The translations under genes were made by a program, and so were the position numbers. The notes below the pieces were generated by a model. It was not told the origin of the DNA and made no database searches. It saw only the letters and a list, made by a program, of their open reading frames with translations. DNA of 64,000 nucleotides from Cunninghamella blakesleeana (lineage: Eukaryota; Mucoromycota; Mucoromycetes; Mucorales; Cunninghamellaceae), in contig JAFCIZ010000008.1 in NCBI GenBank assembly GCA_017871115.1, positions 1,488,001 to 1,552,000 on the forward strand, in the 5' to 3' direction. Shown piece after piece: positions 12,573-23,936 of this stretch; position 1 is the first letter of the stretch, and each line of letters opens with the position of its first letter.

Positions 12573-13707
12573 TTATCCACACATTGAGTTATCGGCTTTA
12601 GCATTAAGGATTAAAGCAACAATCAATCCATAAAGACCAAGAACTTCAGCAAAAATAAGAATAAGTACCATTGTAACGAATAATCTACTTTCTCTTGCAT
12701 AACCACGAACACACTAAATTCAAACAGAGGAATAAATATATTTATAAAAGCTATTATTATAAAAATTATTATTATTATTTCTATTTTTTATTTATTAAAA
12801 TCAAAACTTACATAGTCACCAACAATACCAATTGCATAGCCAGCAGCTAGTCCACCCATGCCAACAGATAATCCAGCAGCTAAAGCAACAAATCCTCTAT
12901 ATAATTATAAAAAAAAACAATGATTAAGTATATATGTTTACATACGATTGTCATTATATCTTTCTGTTATTATTATTTACGAGAATAATGAGTATCCGGC
13001 AGTAGGAGAAACTATGGGTATAATATATGTATATGTATACATATTAAGTACATCATATTAGTTTCGATTTATTTTTATTATTGTTAGTTTCGATTTATTA
13101 TTATTATTATTATTATTGTTATTATATATTACGTTGACCAGATAATAATACGGCTACTACTAAACCATACACGGCAATAATACCACTCATAACAACAGGA
13201 ATCAATGACTATAAATATTATTAAAAAGTTTAAATTAATTTATTGATTCAATAACTAAAGCTATTATTTTTTACTATATTATTCTGATAATAGATACCTT
13301 CATGACAAGTTCAGGACGGAAGGGACCAATACCTGCAATTCCAATACCGGCTTTATAAGTACCATAGGCAGCTCCCAAAGCTATATTAATAGATAATAAA
13401 AACATAACAATAAAAATGAATAACTACGATAACGAATATCTAAATATAATCTATTATATATACTATTTTTTATTTTTATTTTTATTTTCGTACTGCTGAA
13501 TGCCATCTAATTAGTAAAAAAAATCAACGAATATATATACAGTTTAGTATTTGCAATAGTATTTACGCTTTTTTTTCCTCTGTTTTCTGTTATATTCTAC
13601 ATCATTATAAAAAAAGATAATATTATTTATCGAGACATTACAGCAGAGAAAACACCAGCAAATCCGAAGAATGACGCGTATGAAGGGCAGTATTCAGATG
13701 GGTCCAT
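12573..13707 (-). CDS. vma3: V-ATPase proteolipid subunit c (Vma3)
   Basis: The 164-aa c subunit of the vacuolar proton pump rotor; it carries protons across the vacuolar/endosomal membrane. Seven exons, 5' to 3': 13707-13642, 13506-13494, 13380-13298, 13208-13133, 13011-12981, 12896-12812 and 12713-12573, summing to 165 codons. The protein starts [15 protein letters not shown], has four hydrophobic helices, [11 protein letters not shown], and the helix-4 proton-binding Glu in [11 protein letters not shown] (Glu 141). Exon 2 is only 13 nt; with it the spacing between FFG and LGAAYG is 12 residues, exactly as in yeast Vma3, and the frame is kept. The gene is convergent with ARMC8 (211 bp apart) and divergent from the MBOAT gene (223 bp), with which it may share a promoter region. 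Confidence 0.93.
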
Positions 13708-13930
13708 TATGAAAATACGTTTTATTTAATATTGTAACGCGGAAGGAAAAGAAAAAAAAAAATAGAGAAGTAAAAGAAGAGTAAAGAAAAAAATAATAAT
13801 TTGAAACGTAAAGGAGCAAAAAAAAGCGGTGATTAAAAATGTTAGACAAATTTAAAGGTTTTTTAAAAATTTAAATTCTCTACTTCTTTTTCTTTTTGTT
13901 TTTCACTTTTTATTATTTATTTTAAAAAGG
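13708..13930. promoter_or_regulatory. Divergent promoter region, vma3 / MBOAT gene
   Basis: A 223-bp space between two divergently read start codons, so both promoters must lie here or overlap. It holds A-rich and T-rich runs (TTTTTCTTTTTGTTTTTC near 13886) but no box that I can assign with confidence. Confidence 0.5.
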
Positions 13931-14864
13931 ATGAATCCTGTTAGTTTTTCAGTATCTTGGGTAACAGGCATTCCAGAACCTACGGCTAGATTACTATTAA
14001 CGATTATACTTGCTTATCCTATAGCTTCGCTTTATAATTCCACATATGTCCGCCATCCAAATGATAAATTTCATACTAGCTCTAATAGACCAACAGAAGA
14101 AGATCGCAACACGTTTATATTATTAAGTGGATTAATGCTTTCTTTCTTTTTTAATGGCACCGATATATATCATTCCTTAGTAACTGTTTTGGTTAGTTAT
14201 ACCTTGGCATATTTTGGTATCCAACTTCATCAACGCACCTTAGCCAGTATGGGGATTTGGATATTCAATGCAGCCTACCTTTTATTAGGTTATTACTTTA
14301 CAGCTACAAACGATTATGATATTTCTTGGACAATGCCTCAATGTATTTTATGTTTACGATTAATGGGATTTGCATTCGATTATTATGATGGGCATCAAAC
14401 AAAAGTATCCACTACAGCTTCTAGTACAAGTCTAAACAAATTACCCATGTCATTTGATATTGATACTGCCTTATTTGACTTACCCAGTTTAAATCATGTG
14501 TTGGCTTATTGTTACTTTCCTTCCGGTTTTTTGGTGGGACCTCAATTTTCCTTTTCTTTATATCAACGTTGGATAGCTAACCCTTTTTATCTTGGTAAAA
14601 CAATTTCTGATTGGGATGAAACCTTAAAGGCTCAACAAAGATATATGTGGCGATCCGTTGCTTTAGGTGTTTTGTATCTTGGTATTCAACAACTTATTGG
14701 CAGTCAATACCCAACTTCCTATCTTTTAACGGATGATTATTTAAATTCGCCCTTTTTACAAAGATGCTGGACATTTTTAATTACTGGTAGATTCGTATAT
14801 AATAAATATATTGGTATTTGGTTATTAAACGAAGGTAAAATAAATAGATAGAAATATAGAAATG

Positions 14865-14897
<33 letters not shown>

Positions 14898-15538
14898 GTA
14901 TATGTGAGTGAGTTTATTGATGTTAAAAATGCAATATACATATACATATACATATAATAGGTGCTTGCGTTGCTTTTGGTATTACTTATGAAGGTGAAGA
15001 CAAAGAAGGTAGTATATTATTTGGTGGATTGGCCAACACTTTACCTTTACAATACGAAACGGCCACATCTCTAGATCATATTATAGGAGCATTCAACATT
15101 AATACCAATTTATGGACAAAATACTATGTATTTAAACGACTTCGATTTTTAGGAAACAAATCTATTTCTCAAGGAGCTTCTTTATTCTTTTTAGCTATTT
15201 GGCATGGATTCCATTTTAATTACTTTGCTACTTTCATCCTTGAATTCGTCTATACTGTATGTGAGTCTATTTTGCGTCGCAGATTAGTACCTATTGTTAA
15301 ACCATATATCCAATCAAATGATATCTATTATGGTGCTTGGAAAGTGATTGCTTGGATTACCTGTTTCATGACAATTAATTACGCCATTATTGGATTTGAT
15401 TTATTAAAATTGCATAAAGCATGGATTGCCTATAAGAGTATTTACTTTATTGGCCACCTTGTTATTCCTGTATTCTTGATTGTCGATAAAGTATTGGGCA
15501 ATAGTCGAAAGTCATCTCTTGATAAAAAAACTAATTGA
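13931..15538 (+). CDS. MBOAT lysophospholipid acyltransferase (Ale1/LPCAT-like)
   Basis: Multi-pass ER membrane O-acyltransferase of 493 aa that should re-acylate lysophospholipids in the Lands cycle. Two exons, 13931-14834 and 14961-15538, join as NEG|ACVAFG; the total is 494 codons. The intron is rich in (TA)n. Diagnostic points are LRLMGFAFDYYDG, LAYCYFPSGFLVGPQFSF, and the MBOAT histidine in LAIWHGFHFNYFATF (His about 383). At least seven hydrophobic segments are spread along the chain. The C terminus is lysine/serine-rich (NSRKSSLDKKTN), not a clear KKXX signal. The length matches animal LPCAT3 (about 490 aa) better than yeast Ale1 (619 aa). Substrate preference cannot be read from the sequence. 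Confidence 0.88.
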
Positions 15539-16480
15539 TCTTAAATAATTATATGCATTATTATGTCATATTTTTTTAATAAAAATAAATAAAAATGACA
15601 TCAATAAAAATAGATAAATAAACTGGGATAGATTTTTATATTTGATTACTTTTTTTGAAAATAAAAAATGGGTAATGTATATTACATAATGTTAAAATAT
15701 ATCTGTATTTATAAAATAAAATTTTACCATTTTTGATTGTGTATACATGAAATAAGTATTAATCTACTATTATTAAGGTATCTTTACAGTTTCTTTTTTA
15801 TAGTACTATTAATTAGTAAGTAAGGGTAATAGAATCGTACGATTATGCTATTAATTATTAATAATTTAATATTAACACTTTTGAATAAATGATTTTTATA
15901 TTGAATATATGTAAAAAAAAAAAAAAATAGAAGTATGGATTTTTAGCGTACTATGAAAATTTTAAAAAATACAATTTGTAAAAACATTTTTCTATGGTCT
16001 ATTTTTAAGCCGTAGAATCAAGCTTTTTTTATTATATGATTACTAATTGTATACATACATCTAAAGTAGGTGTAAACATATATCCCATTCGAATGTAGAA
16101 TTAATGTAAAAAAGTTGTACAAGTTGATTTTTTTTTTTTTTTTTCATATATAAAGCTGCTCATTTTTTTTCGGCCACTTTTTATTAATAAGTATGTAAAA
16201 AAAATAATATTATTTGATTTTTTATTATCTAAAGAATCGTTTCGATGCTTTAGAATAGTTTACTGTACAATAAAAATATAATAAAAATCAAGTCTAAAAA
16301 ACATGCCGTATTATATATATATATTTTGAATTTTTTAAAAGTTTATTGATCCTTCTTGATTTATTTTTAGCCATAAATACTTCATTTTTATAATATTATT
16401 TTTTTAATAGATTATAACTATTCATAATAGATTGATAGTATTGCCTTTTTAAATTTACGTAGGTTATATAGTAAACTTAT
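15539..16480. other. Intergenic A+T-rich DNA
   Basis: No gene or mobile-element fragment was recognised. It contains 12-18-nt A or T homopolymers and ends where similarity to about 22870 onward begins. Confidence 0.5.
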
Positions 16481-16496
16481 AGTGAGCAATTTTTTT

Positions 16497-16680
16497 ACTG
16501 TTGCAAGTAGTTTGGTTAGATATTCAGTATTTATTAATTCATCATTATTGCCAAAGATTCGATTTCCAGTAGTTTTTGGTAAATAAGTAACTTCTTTTGG
16601 CTTGTTAAATACTTGACATCACAGAAATGCTTTTACCATTGACGTTTCGCCAAAATTTGAATCAACAAGAACTATTAATA
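16497..16680 (-). pseudogene. Decayed antisense gene fragment upstream of F-box copy 2
   Basis: On the minus strand this stretch matches 22884-23067 closely and reads FCDVKYLTSQKKLLIYQKLLEIE, then loses frame. The counterpart beside copy 3 stays open longer. Stop codons and indels break both copies, so they are pseudogene pieces carried in the same duplicated block. The family was not recognised. Confidence 0.5.
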
Positions 16681-17342
16681 TTAAAATGAAATACAAAATA
16701 TAAAGCACAAAAAATGATATATCGGTCAATATTTACTTAACCATTATAAAATTTATATGATATACAACATACCTTCACTCGGTTCATCTTTGGCATTACA
16801 TGATCATAAAATAAAAAAAAAGCTGAATGCTATATTCTATATTAGAATGCTTATTTAAATTATAAACAATATGTACCTATTATAATTTTTTTGACATGAT
16901 CTTTCTTGATAAGTTAAAATGGATGAATAATTTGTGTTGGATCAATTGAAGAAACTCTTATTATTACTACTATTACTATTATTACTATTATTATTATTAT
17001 TATTACTATTTTCTTATACCAACTTTATTTTTTCTTAGTGAGTCAAACTCCTTTAATGTGTAACAAATTCCTTGATATAGGATTTAATTGATTGATTGAC
17101 CAGAATGGTATATTATTCTATTTAATCTAAACAAAGTTGTATGCATTTGTAAAATAAGATATTGATATTCACTATTAACTAAATTTAATACTCTAACCAT
17201 TTACCTTAATAAATCCATAAAAGGAAAACTGAACATTTTACAAAATAAATTCACAATATCTTTTATTTAAATTCAACTCTGATCATTTTATGTAAATTAT
17301 ATCTATTGCTATTTATTGTAAAAAAATAATTTATTGCACGAC

Positions 17343-17402
17343 AAAAAAGAGATGAAGTTAAAAATAGTGTTACAATGTAGTCTCTGCGACAGCTGCGGTG
17401 CT
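17343..17402 (+). promoter_or_regulatory. Conserved upstream block of F-box copy 2
   Basis: Contains GATGAAGTTAAAAATAGTG followed by CTCTGCGACAGCTGCGGTG; CAGCTG at 17390-17395 lies about 160 bp before the ATG. The same arrangement is found in the other two copies. Confidence 0.45.
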
Positions 17403-17552
17403 ACCTTCCCTCTTGCTTTTTTTTTACTTTTTCTATTTATTTCTCTTTAATATATTTTACACACCGATAGAAAACATATAAATATAAATCAAAATCTTAT
17501 TATAATAAAATTCATCTTTATTTCTCAAAAATAAAAATAAAAAATAAACAAC

Positions 17553-18794
17553 ATGAATTTATCCAATGAAATCATTTCTTATATTGCCACATTTTGTGAT
17601 CCTTATACTTCTCTTGCATTAGGTAGAAAACCTGACCGTATTAGATTATTTGTTGAAGGTGGACCTGGAATCCTTCTTAACCGTATTTTGGAACGAGGTG
17701 GAGATATCAAGTTACTATATCAAATGAAGACATTCTATTTTCCGGAAGTAGATGCACCTATGATTAAGTGTGTACAATTAGAAAATGAGGATCTAGTAAA
17801 GAAAGTAATACGTGTATGGAATACAAGGTACTGTTACTTGGCAAACCGTTTGGCACATGAAAAAGAATTTATATTTGGTATGAGATACATAGGTCCTGAA
17901 ATATCGAATATAAGAGACATGAATCTATATTATATTCGCAAGGGAAAATTAGACATGGTAGACGTAACCATAGAAAATCCATTTTCTTTGATACATTGTG
18001 CCAAATACAACCTGGATATGCTAGATAAATTATGGCAGAATGAAAAATTAAGAAAATATCTAGATGATGAACAAAAAGCTACATACTTAGGATCAAAAGG
18101 TATGATATCGGATGTATCTCCCTCTGCGAATGTATTATGGTTAGCATTAAGTGGCCATATAGATCTGGCAAAAAGTATATACGTGAAAGAACGAGATACA
18201 GGTGAATATGACTACCATATTCCAGCAAATTTGGGTATTTGGGATGACACTCCATATCCAGAATTTTGTAAAGCAGTATTCACAAAAGATTACATCAAGG
18301 TGAATTCTATGCTACAAGATGTTAGTGCAGGTCCGGCGATTAATGAATGCTATATGTGTGAAGAATGGGGAAGTAAATATGAACAAGGGTGGGCATTTGT
18401 TCGCATGAACGAAGACGGTACTTGGAATATAGATGAAGATGATTATGCATGGGGTTGGGGTTGTTCATCAGATTCCGTTATTGATATACAAGATATACTA
18501 TCTGGGAAAGTCTCTAAAGCTTATCTCATTACATCTGAAGAGAAAGAGACTATGGCAATTATAGATCATATGGTAGAAAACAAAGATAAATGGTGTGTAG
18601 TAAGAAAATATGATCCTTCAACAAGTATAGAAATAGAAGATGATGGGAAAGAAATAAATTTACGTATCAATGGAGATGATACCTGCGATCTAGATGTTGC
18701 CATTAAGCACTTTCTACCGATGACAAACAAATCAATACGAGAAATGCATAATGAAGGATTAAATAGTGGATTATATCTTCCCGATTATATGTGA
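17553..18794 (+). CDS. F-box/ankyrin-like protein, copy 2
   Basis: Intronless ORF of 413 aa with the copy-1 architecture: N-terminal F-box-like segment (LSNEIISYIATFCDPYTSL), ankyrin-like middle (NVLWLALSGHIDLAKSIYVKE, CKAVFTKDYIKVNSML), acidic Trp-rich C-terminal third (DDYAWGWGCSSDS) and the end LPDYM. The first 170 nt and the 5' flank are almost identical to copy 3. The region just after is different (TFYFPEVDAP here; TLYFPQVKVP in copy 3 and TLYFPQVKMP in copy 1). Divergence is highest after residue about 250. The function is unknown; an SCF substrate receptor is a reasonable guess from the N terminus. Confidence 0.75.
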   Translation: MNLSNEIISYIATFCDPYTSLALGRKPDRIRLFVEGGPGILLNRILERGGDIKLLYQMKTFYFPEVDAPMIKCVQLENEDLVKKVIRVWNTRYCYLANRLAHEKEFIFGMRYIGPEISNIRDMNLYYIRKGKLDMVDVTIENPFSLIHCAKYNLDMLDKLWQNEKLRKYLDDEQKATYLGSKGMISDVSPSANVLWLALSGHIDLAKSIYVKERDTGEYDYHIPANLGIWDDTPYPEFCKAVFTKDYIKVNSMLQDVSAGPAINECYMCEEWGSKYEQGWAFVRMNEDGTWNIDEDDYAWGWGCSSDSVIDIQDILSGKVSKAYLITSEEKETMAIIDHMVENKDKWCVVRKYDPSTSIEIEDDGKEINLRINGDDTCDLDVAIKHFLPMTNKSIREMHNEGLNSGLYLPDYM

Positions 18795-19174
18795 TATTTA
18801 AGGCAGCCCTCGATACTCTGATACTTTAAAAAACACATAATAAAAAAACTAGAAGAAAAAAGTACAGTAAAGTTTGAAAATAAAAATAAAATAGAATTGA
18901 TTTTTGTCACCACGCAAAGTATTTTATTCACCTCTTTTTTAGTACTACTTTCTTCTGTATATATATAAATTATCTCTATATTTTCTTTTAAAAAAGTTTT
19001 TCTTTTTTTCTACTTCACGTATTAATTACTTGTTTTTTTATTTAGTTTAGTTTTATATTTTGCTCTGTTCTACTTTGATTTTATTTGAATTTTTTTTATC
19101 ACCAAATTTAAAATATCAAGTCTATCCTACTTTCTATTCCATTCCATTTTATTATTGTTTAATTTGATTACGGT
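18795..19174. other. 3' flank of F-box copy 2
   Basis: Non-coding part of the duplicated block, matching the inverted 3' flank of copy 1 (for example the AATTGATTTTTGTCACCAC stretch near 18895). No gene was seen. Confidence 0.55.
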
Positions 19175-19588
19175 GGCTGATTTTATTAACTAAAATAAAA
19201 TAAAAACTATAGAAAGACAAGGCATATATTGCGTATATTTTGGTTAAACTTTGTTCAAACGTTTAAAACAACTGATATATTTATACTTTTTAGCGGATTA
19301 GTGACAATAGACATAATTTATATATTACATAGTATGAAATAAAGTTATAGAGTTATATGGTGAATATAGCATGGATTAGAATAGAGTTTAAAGTATGTAT
19401 ATGAAAATGGATCTGCAAGGCTGGAAGATTTGAGATTATGGTATAAGATAAATTAATATAAATAATTCATTTTCTATCGGGCACATAGTAGTGATTCTAT
19501 AATAAAAATTAAATACTTTACGCGAAATACAAGTGTGCTAAAAATTATGAAGTCATTCAATATTATTATTTTATGTTAAATACAATAA
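19175..19588 (-). repeat. Solo LTR relic, element-B family, beside copy 2
   Basis: Read on the minus strand it follows the element-B LTR from TATTGTATTTAACATAAAATAATAA through CCCGATAGAAAATGA and the TATAAATA region to a decayed terminus. Its orientation and position relative to the F-box gene are the same as in the other two units. Flanking DNA at 19589-19620 (TGTATCGAATTTGACATATTG) matches the flank of the copy-1 LTR. Confidence 0.8.
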
Positions 19589-19620
19589 CTGTATCGAATT
19601 TGACATATTGACAGATTTAA

Positions 19621-20545
19621 ATTTTTTATCATTTTATTTTATTCTTGCATTCTTGAACCTAGGCACTTCAGGATAAAGCATTACATGTATCACACTTCAA
19701 ATTTTGATGAAGTTTTTATTGTAGTTTTATTTGGTTTATAAAAATTATATAATAATGATAAAGTGATAAAAAGGGCAAATTAGAATTAAAAATAATACAA
19801 AGCTTAAATAAAATAATCTTGTGCAAAGTTAATTAAAATAATTTAGTAGATAAAATAATTATCCTTATACAAAGGATTCATAAAAAGAAAATGTTCTTAC
19901 GCAAATAATCGAAATAAAAATATCAAAGTATAGACTGCAGAATAATAAAAGACACCTAAAAGGCTCAGTGTGAGATTTAGATCATAAGCGATGTTTAAAA
20001 TATTGATTCAATTTAGAAAGAGTAAGTCTGTGCGTTGTTCTGTGGTTGCTGAATTTTAACTTTCATGGACACCTTTATAAATCAATTTTATATTTTAATC
20101 ACTTTCTTTTCTTTTACTTTTTGAAAAAAACTTTTTTTTACTTTATTTTTATTTTTAAATTATCAAGTTATTATCAGAAAATCATATATTTGCGGTAAAT
20201 ATAATTTTTATTTACTAGTTTAATCTTTTATTATTAATATTATTCATTAGTTTTTGGTTAAATTAATAAAATAGGTTTTTGATTTTAACGTTATATTTAA
20301 AACAGCACAAGGTAAAAAAACCCCACTTTGGTATTTTTTATCGAATTTTTAAATTTCGAAAATGTTGTAAAAAAATATAGAATTCAGTTTTTAAATACAA
20401 TAGTAATGTTATATTATTCTATCACAAGCGCTATGTTTTAAAAATTATTAAATAGAATATTTTTTTGAATAATTCAATAGATTATTTTGTAAGATCTATG
20501 ATATTTTTTTCTTTAGCTTCTATAATATCAAATGTGGTCGACTTA
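19621..20545. other. Intergenic A+T-rich DNA
   Basis: No ORF, RNA gene or clear repeat was recognised. Confidence 0.45.
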
Positions 20546-20549
20546 TACT

Positions 20550-21080
20550 TTAGAATTTAGTACAACTAAATAAACATATTTTACAAAACAATCCATATAC
20601 AGGGTATAACAGAGGTTGATCACACTTCTCGCTAGACTTGAGTTTCACAAACATAACATGGTTCGAAGCACGAATTAAAACAATAGAGGGCTCCATCTTA
20701 TAATTGCGCTTAGTCAGGGGAAGAAAAGAATTACTCCAGCAGAATAAAACTCAACAGGTAATAGAAAGATATAGGCTACTAATTATGAACAATTAAGGCC
20801 ATCGTACCATAGTAAAGGTGGGCAATTATACCAGCCAATAAAACCTTTAAATATTATATTTGTTTAAGTTTTAGAACCTCATTTGCAATATACTAACCTT
20901 CATTTTTTATTAAAAAATTCAATATTCTAGTTTTTATATCCTTATATTTTATGCTGACCGTTTAAATAGAAACTTTGCTATAACTCCAAACCCACAGTTT
21001 CCACCACCTTTTGAACTATACATGTCACGTGCTACATTAAATACACTATAATAAAAGATGGACAAAAGTACTGAAAAAAA
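20550..21080 (-). pseudogene. Decayed OTU-type cysteine protease domain
   Basis: On the minus strand, in shifting frames, pieces of an OTU-like domain can be read. First comes YSSKGGGNCGFGVIAKFLFK, with the nucleophile motif (Cys codon 20996-20994). Then come WYDGLNCS and VEFYSAGVILFF, and then LTKRNYKMEPSIVLIRASNHVMFVKLK, with a catalytic-type His (codon 20660-20658) followed by LLYPVYGLF. The order and the roughly 110-residue Cys-to-His spacing fit OTU proteases. At least three stops or frameshifts break it, and the Asp normally before GNC is missing. Only the first 74 codons form an ORF (20949-21173). OTU domains are often carried by fungal transposons, so this is probably mobile-element debris (inference). 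Confidence 0.6.
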
Positions 21081-21173
21081 CTGAATTTTAGCAAAAAAAA
21101 ATGGTTTGTATTCTTTTTTTTTGAAAATATAATAGTATATAGTGATATGAATATATTTAAAAAAGGAAGCCAT

Positions 21174-22053
21174 TGTTACAAAATAAACGTAAACTCATGT
21201 CTTTTTTGTCATAGCTGTATTTTATTAAATATAACTACTATAATAAAATGAAAATAATAATAATAGTAAATATAATGTTATAATTCGGAAGAACTCTCAA
21301 AATTAAGTATAAGGTTTGTCGTTTCAGGATATATATCAGTCCCTTAACCCTTGAATGCTATCTTCATCACCACGGACATTTTAATGACATCTACTATATG
21401 TATTATTGCACATTTATCTAAGTACATGTGATGGAAGGTATATATTAATTTTACAAAACATCATTTCCATACTCTTTCGTTATTAGTCCGTATTCTGAGA
21501 TAATTAAATATTAGAATTTTTAAGATTACAAAATCTTTTAGGTGATGTTTTATTAAGTTGTTTTTTTTTTATTCTACCGTAAATATTGCCACAGTGTATT
21601 TTTTTTTTTTTTTTTCAAATATAGATATAATTGTTACTAGAGGTCTCAGAGATAGAAAGAAGAGTAAAGATAATATTAATGGTAGTTACTAAAACAAAAA
21701 AATAACAATAATAATAATTATAATTCAATTTAAATTTAAATTATATATATACTACTCCATTTCTTATCACTCTTTTTAAGTATATAATAATAATAAATGG
21801 CATATTAAATAAAAATAGCATTATTCATAGGCATCATTATAATTTGACGCTTATTAAATATGCTGTATAGCTTAAATATCTATTTTTACTATGTCAAAAT
21901 AAGTTTTATCAATATATTAAAAAATATTAATATCCTGAAAAAGTACTAAATTGGAGGATTACTATTTTATATTAATTAGGTTGTTTTAGATGTTGTATAT
22001 TCTTCGAAATAAAAAAGCACTTATTTTCTTTTTCTTTTTCTTTTTTTATAATG

Positions 22054-22091
<38 letters not shown>

Positions 22092-22869
22092 AATGATTGA
22101 ATTCAAACTATATTCCGTGTTGGTAATCTTTAAAAATGTAGCCAAGTTTATTAATTATTTTTATTATTGGTAAATATTACAACTATCTTAAATATAATAA
22201 TATCGGCAAACTTTATATAGATTTCAAATATATTTTAAATGCTTGAAATGGCTAAAAATTAGTATAGTATATATATATATATATATATTATTTATTAATG
22301 AATCTTATGAAATTAAACTTGAATAAAACTTACTCATAACTAAACAACATCGGATAATATTTAATTAGAAATGAATAGCATTGAATAGCATTTAACTTGA
22401 GCTGAACAATACTTCATCAGAACTGAAAAGTACTAAGTAATATTTAATTAAAAATGAGTAATATTGAATAATGCACAGTCAAACTAAATTATATCGATTA
22501 TCGTGTAACAAAAATAAGTATTGAAGCAAAACTTAGTATTCAAAAATCAGTACTTTTCAGTATTTTATTAATACCCAGCAAACTTTAAAAAATCAATACT
22601 TTTCTTATTAGAGTGGTGGTAATTCTGGTTGTTCAATTGTATCATCATACAGCTCTCTAATAATAACTAAAGTTAAATTAATACAAGCTTAAAATAATTT
22701 TATCACCATTATTATTATTTTTTATTTACAGTATATGTCCTTTTCTTTTGGTGATCATCTTTACCTTTAATAAAAGTATCTAGGATTGAACCTTTATTGT
22801 TTTTGATTTTTTTAGTATTTGTTTATCAGCTCTGTCTATCAATTCGGTAATTAGTGCATTACATTTACT
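21174..22869. other. Intergenic A+T-rich DNA with simple repeats
   Basis: (AT)n tracts at about 22061-22087 and 22267-22288 and a loose set of repeated TTGAATAGCATTTAACT / AATATTTAATTA(G/A)AAATGA phrases between 22340 and 22480. No gene was recognised. From about 22740 the antisense pseudogene next to copy 3 begins. Confidence 0.45.
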
Positions 22870-23200
22870 TGATTTGCCTCTTTCTACCGTTGCAAGTAGT
22901 TTGGTGTGACATTCAGCATTCATCAATTCATCATCATTGGCTAAAGTTTCGATTTCCAGCAGTTTTTGGTAAATAAGTAACTTCTTTTGGCTTGTTAAAT
23001 ACTTGACATCACAGAAATACTTTTACCATTGACGTTTCGCCAAAATTTGAATCAACAAGAACTATTAATATTAAAATGAAATACAAAATATAAAGCACAA
23101 AAAATGATATATCGGTCAATATTTACTCAATCATTATAAAATTTATATGATATACAACATACCTTCACTCGGTTCACCTTTGGCATTACATAATCATAAA
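22740..23200 (-). pseudogene. Decayed antisense gene fragment upstream of F-box copy 3
   Basis: On the minus strand one frame reads KYFCDVKYLTSQKKLLIYQ, then LLEIETLANDDELMNAECH, then TKLLATVERGKSSKCNALI and TELIDRADKQILKK before a stop. A one-base slip then gives KGSILDTFIKGKDDHQKKR. Just upstream a possible intron (GTATGT...TTAATAG) and the exon end GEPSE can be seen, with an in-frame TAA between. Composition and codon sense look like real former coding sequence. Its counterpart lies at 16497-16680. The family was not recognised. Confidence 0.5.
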
Positions 23201-23712
23201 ATAAAAAAACTGAATGCTGTATTAGGATGCTTTTTAAATTATAAACAACATGTACCTATTATAATTTTTTTGACATGATCTTCCCTGACAAATTAAAATG
23301 GATGAATAATTTGTGTTGGATCAATTGAAGAAACTCTTATTATTACTACTATTACTATTATACCAACTTTATTTTTTCTTAATGAGCAAATTCCTTTAAT
23401 GTGTAACGAATTCCTTGATATATGTTTTGATTGGTTAATTGATTAGAATGGTATATTATTTTATTTTATTTTATTATTTTGGATATTCTATTTAATCTAA
23501 ACAAAGCTGTATATACTTATAAAATAAGATACTGCTGCTCGCTGTTAACTTAATTTAATACTCTAATCGCTTGCCTTACTAAATCCATAAAAGGAAAACT
23601 GAATATTTTACAAAATAAATTCACAATGTCTTTTATTTAAATTCAACTCTGATCATTTTATGTAAATTATATCGATTGCTATTTATTATAAAAAAAATAT
23701 TTGTTGTACGAT

Positions 23713-23772
23713 AAAAAGAGATGAAGTTAAAAATAGTGTTACAAAGTACTCTCTGCGACAGCTGCGGTGTTA
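23713..23772 (+). promoter_or_regulatory. Conserved upstream block of F-box copy 3
   Basis: GATGAAGTTAAAAATAGTG followed by CTCTGCGACAGCTGCGGTG; CAGCTG at 23759-23764, about 175 bp before the ATG. Immediately 3' of it the sequence differs from copy 2 (TTTGGAGTCATC inserted), which makes the block itself look selectively kept. Confidence 0.45.
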
Positions 23773-23936
23773 CTTTGGAGTCATCTTGTCTCATCTTTTT
23801 TTTTTACTTTTTTATTTATTTCTCTTTACTTTAATATATTTTACACACCGATAGAAAACATATAAATATAAATCAAAATCTTATTATAATAAAATTCATC
23901 TTTATTTCTCAAAAATAAAAATAAAAAATAAACAAC

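Larger units (their letters stand above)
17005..19620 (+). repeat. Segmental duplication unit with F-box copy 2 (core)
   Basis: This block (5' flank, gene, 3' flank, solo LTR) is the inverted counterpart of about 3860-6640 and the direct counterpart of about 23330-25930. Similarity to the third unit extends further left, to about 16480. Edges were set by eye. The unit is held together by three marks found in each copy: the upstream CAGCTG block, the gene and the solo LTR at one site. Confidence 0.8.

Noticed and set aside
20949..21173. The 74-aa ORF as a gene in its own right
   Set aside because: Its end carries the OTU-like GNCGF motif but the domain continues in other frames, so it is part of a pseudogene.
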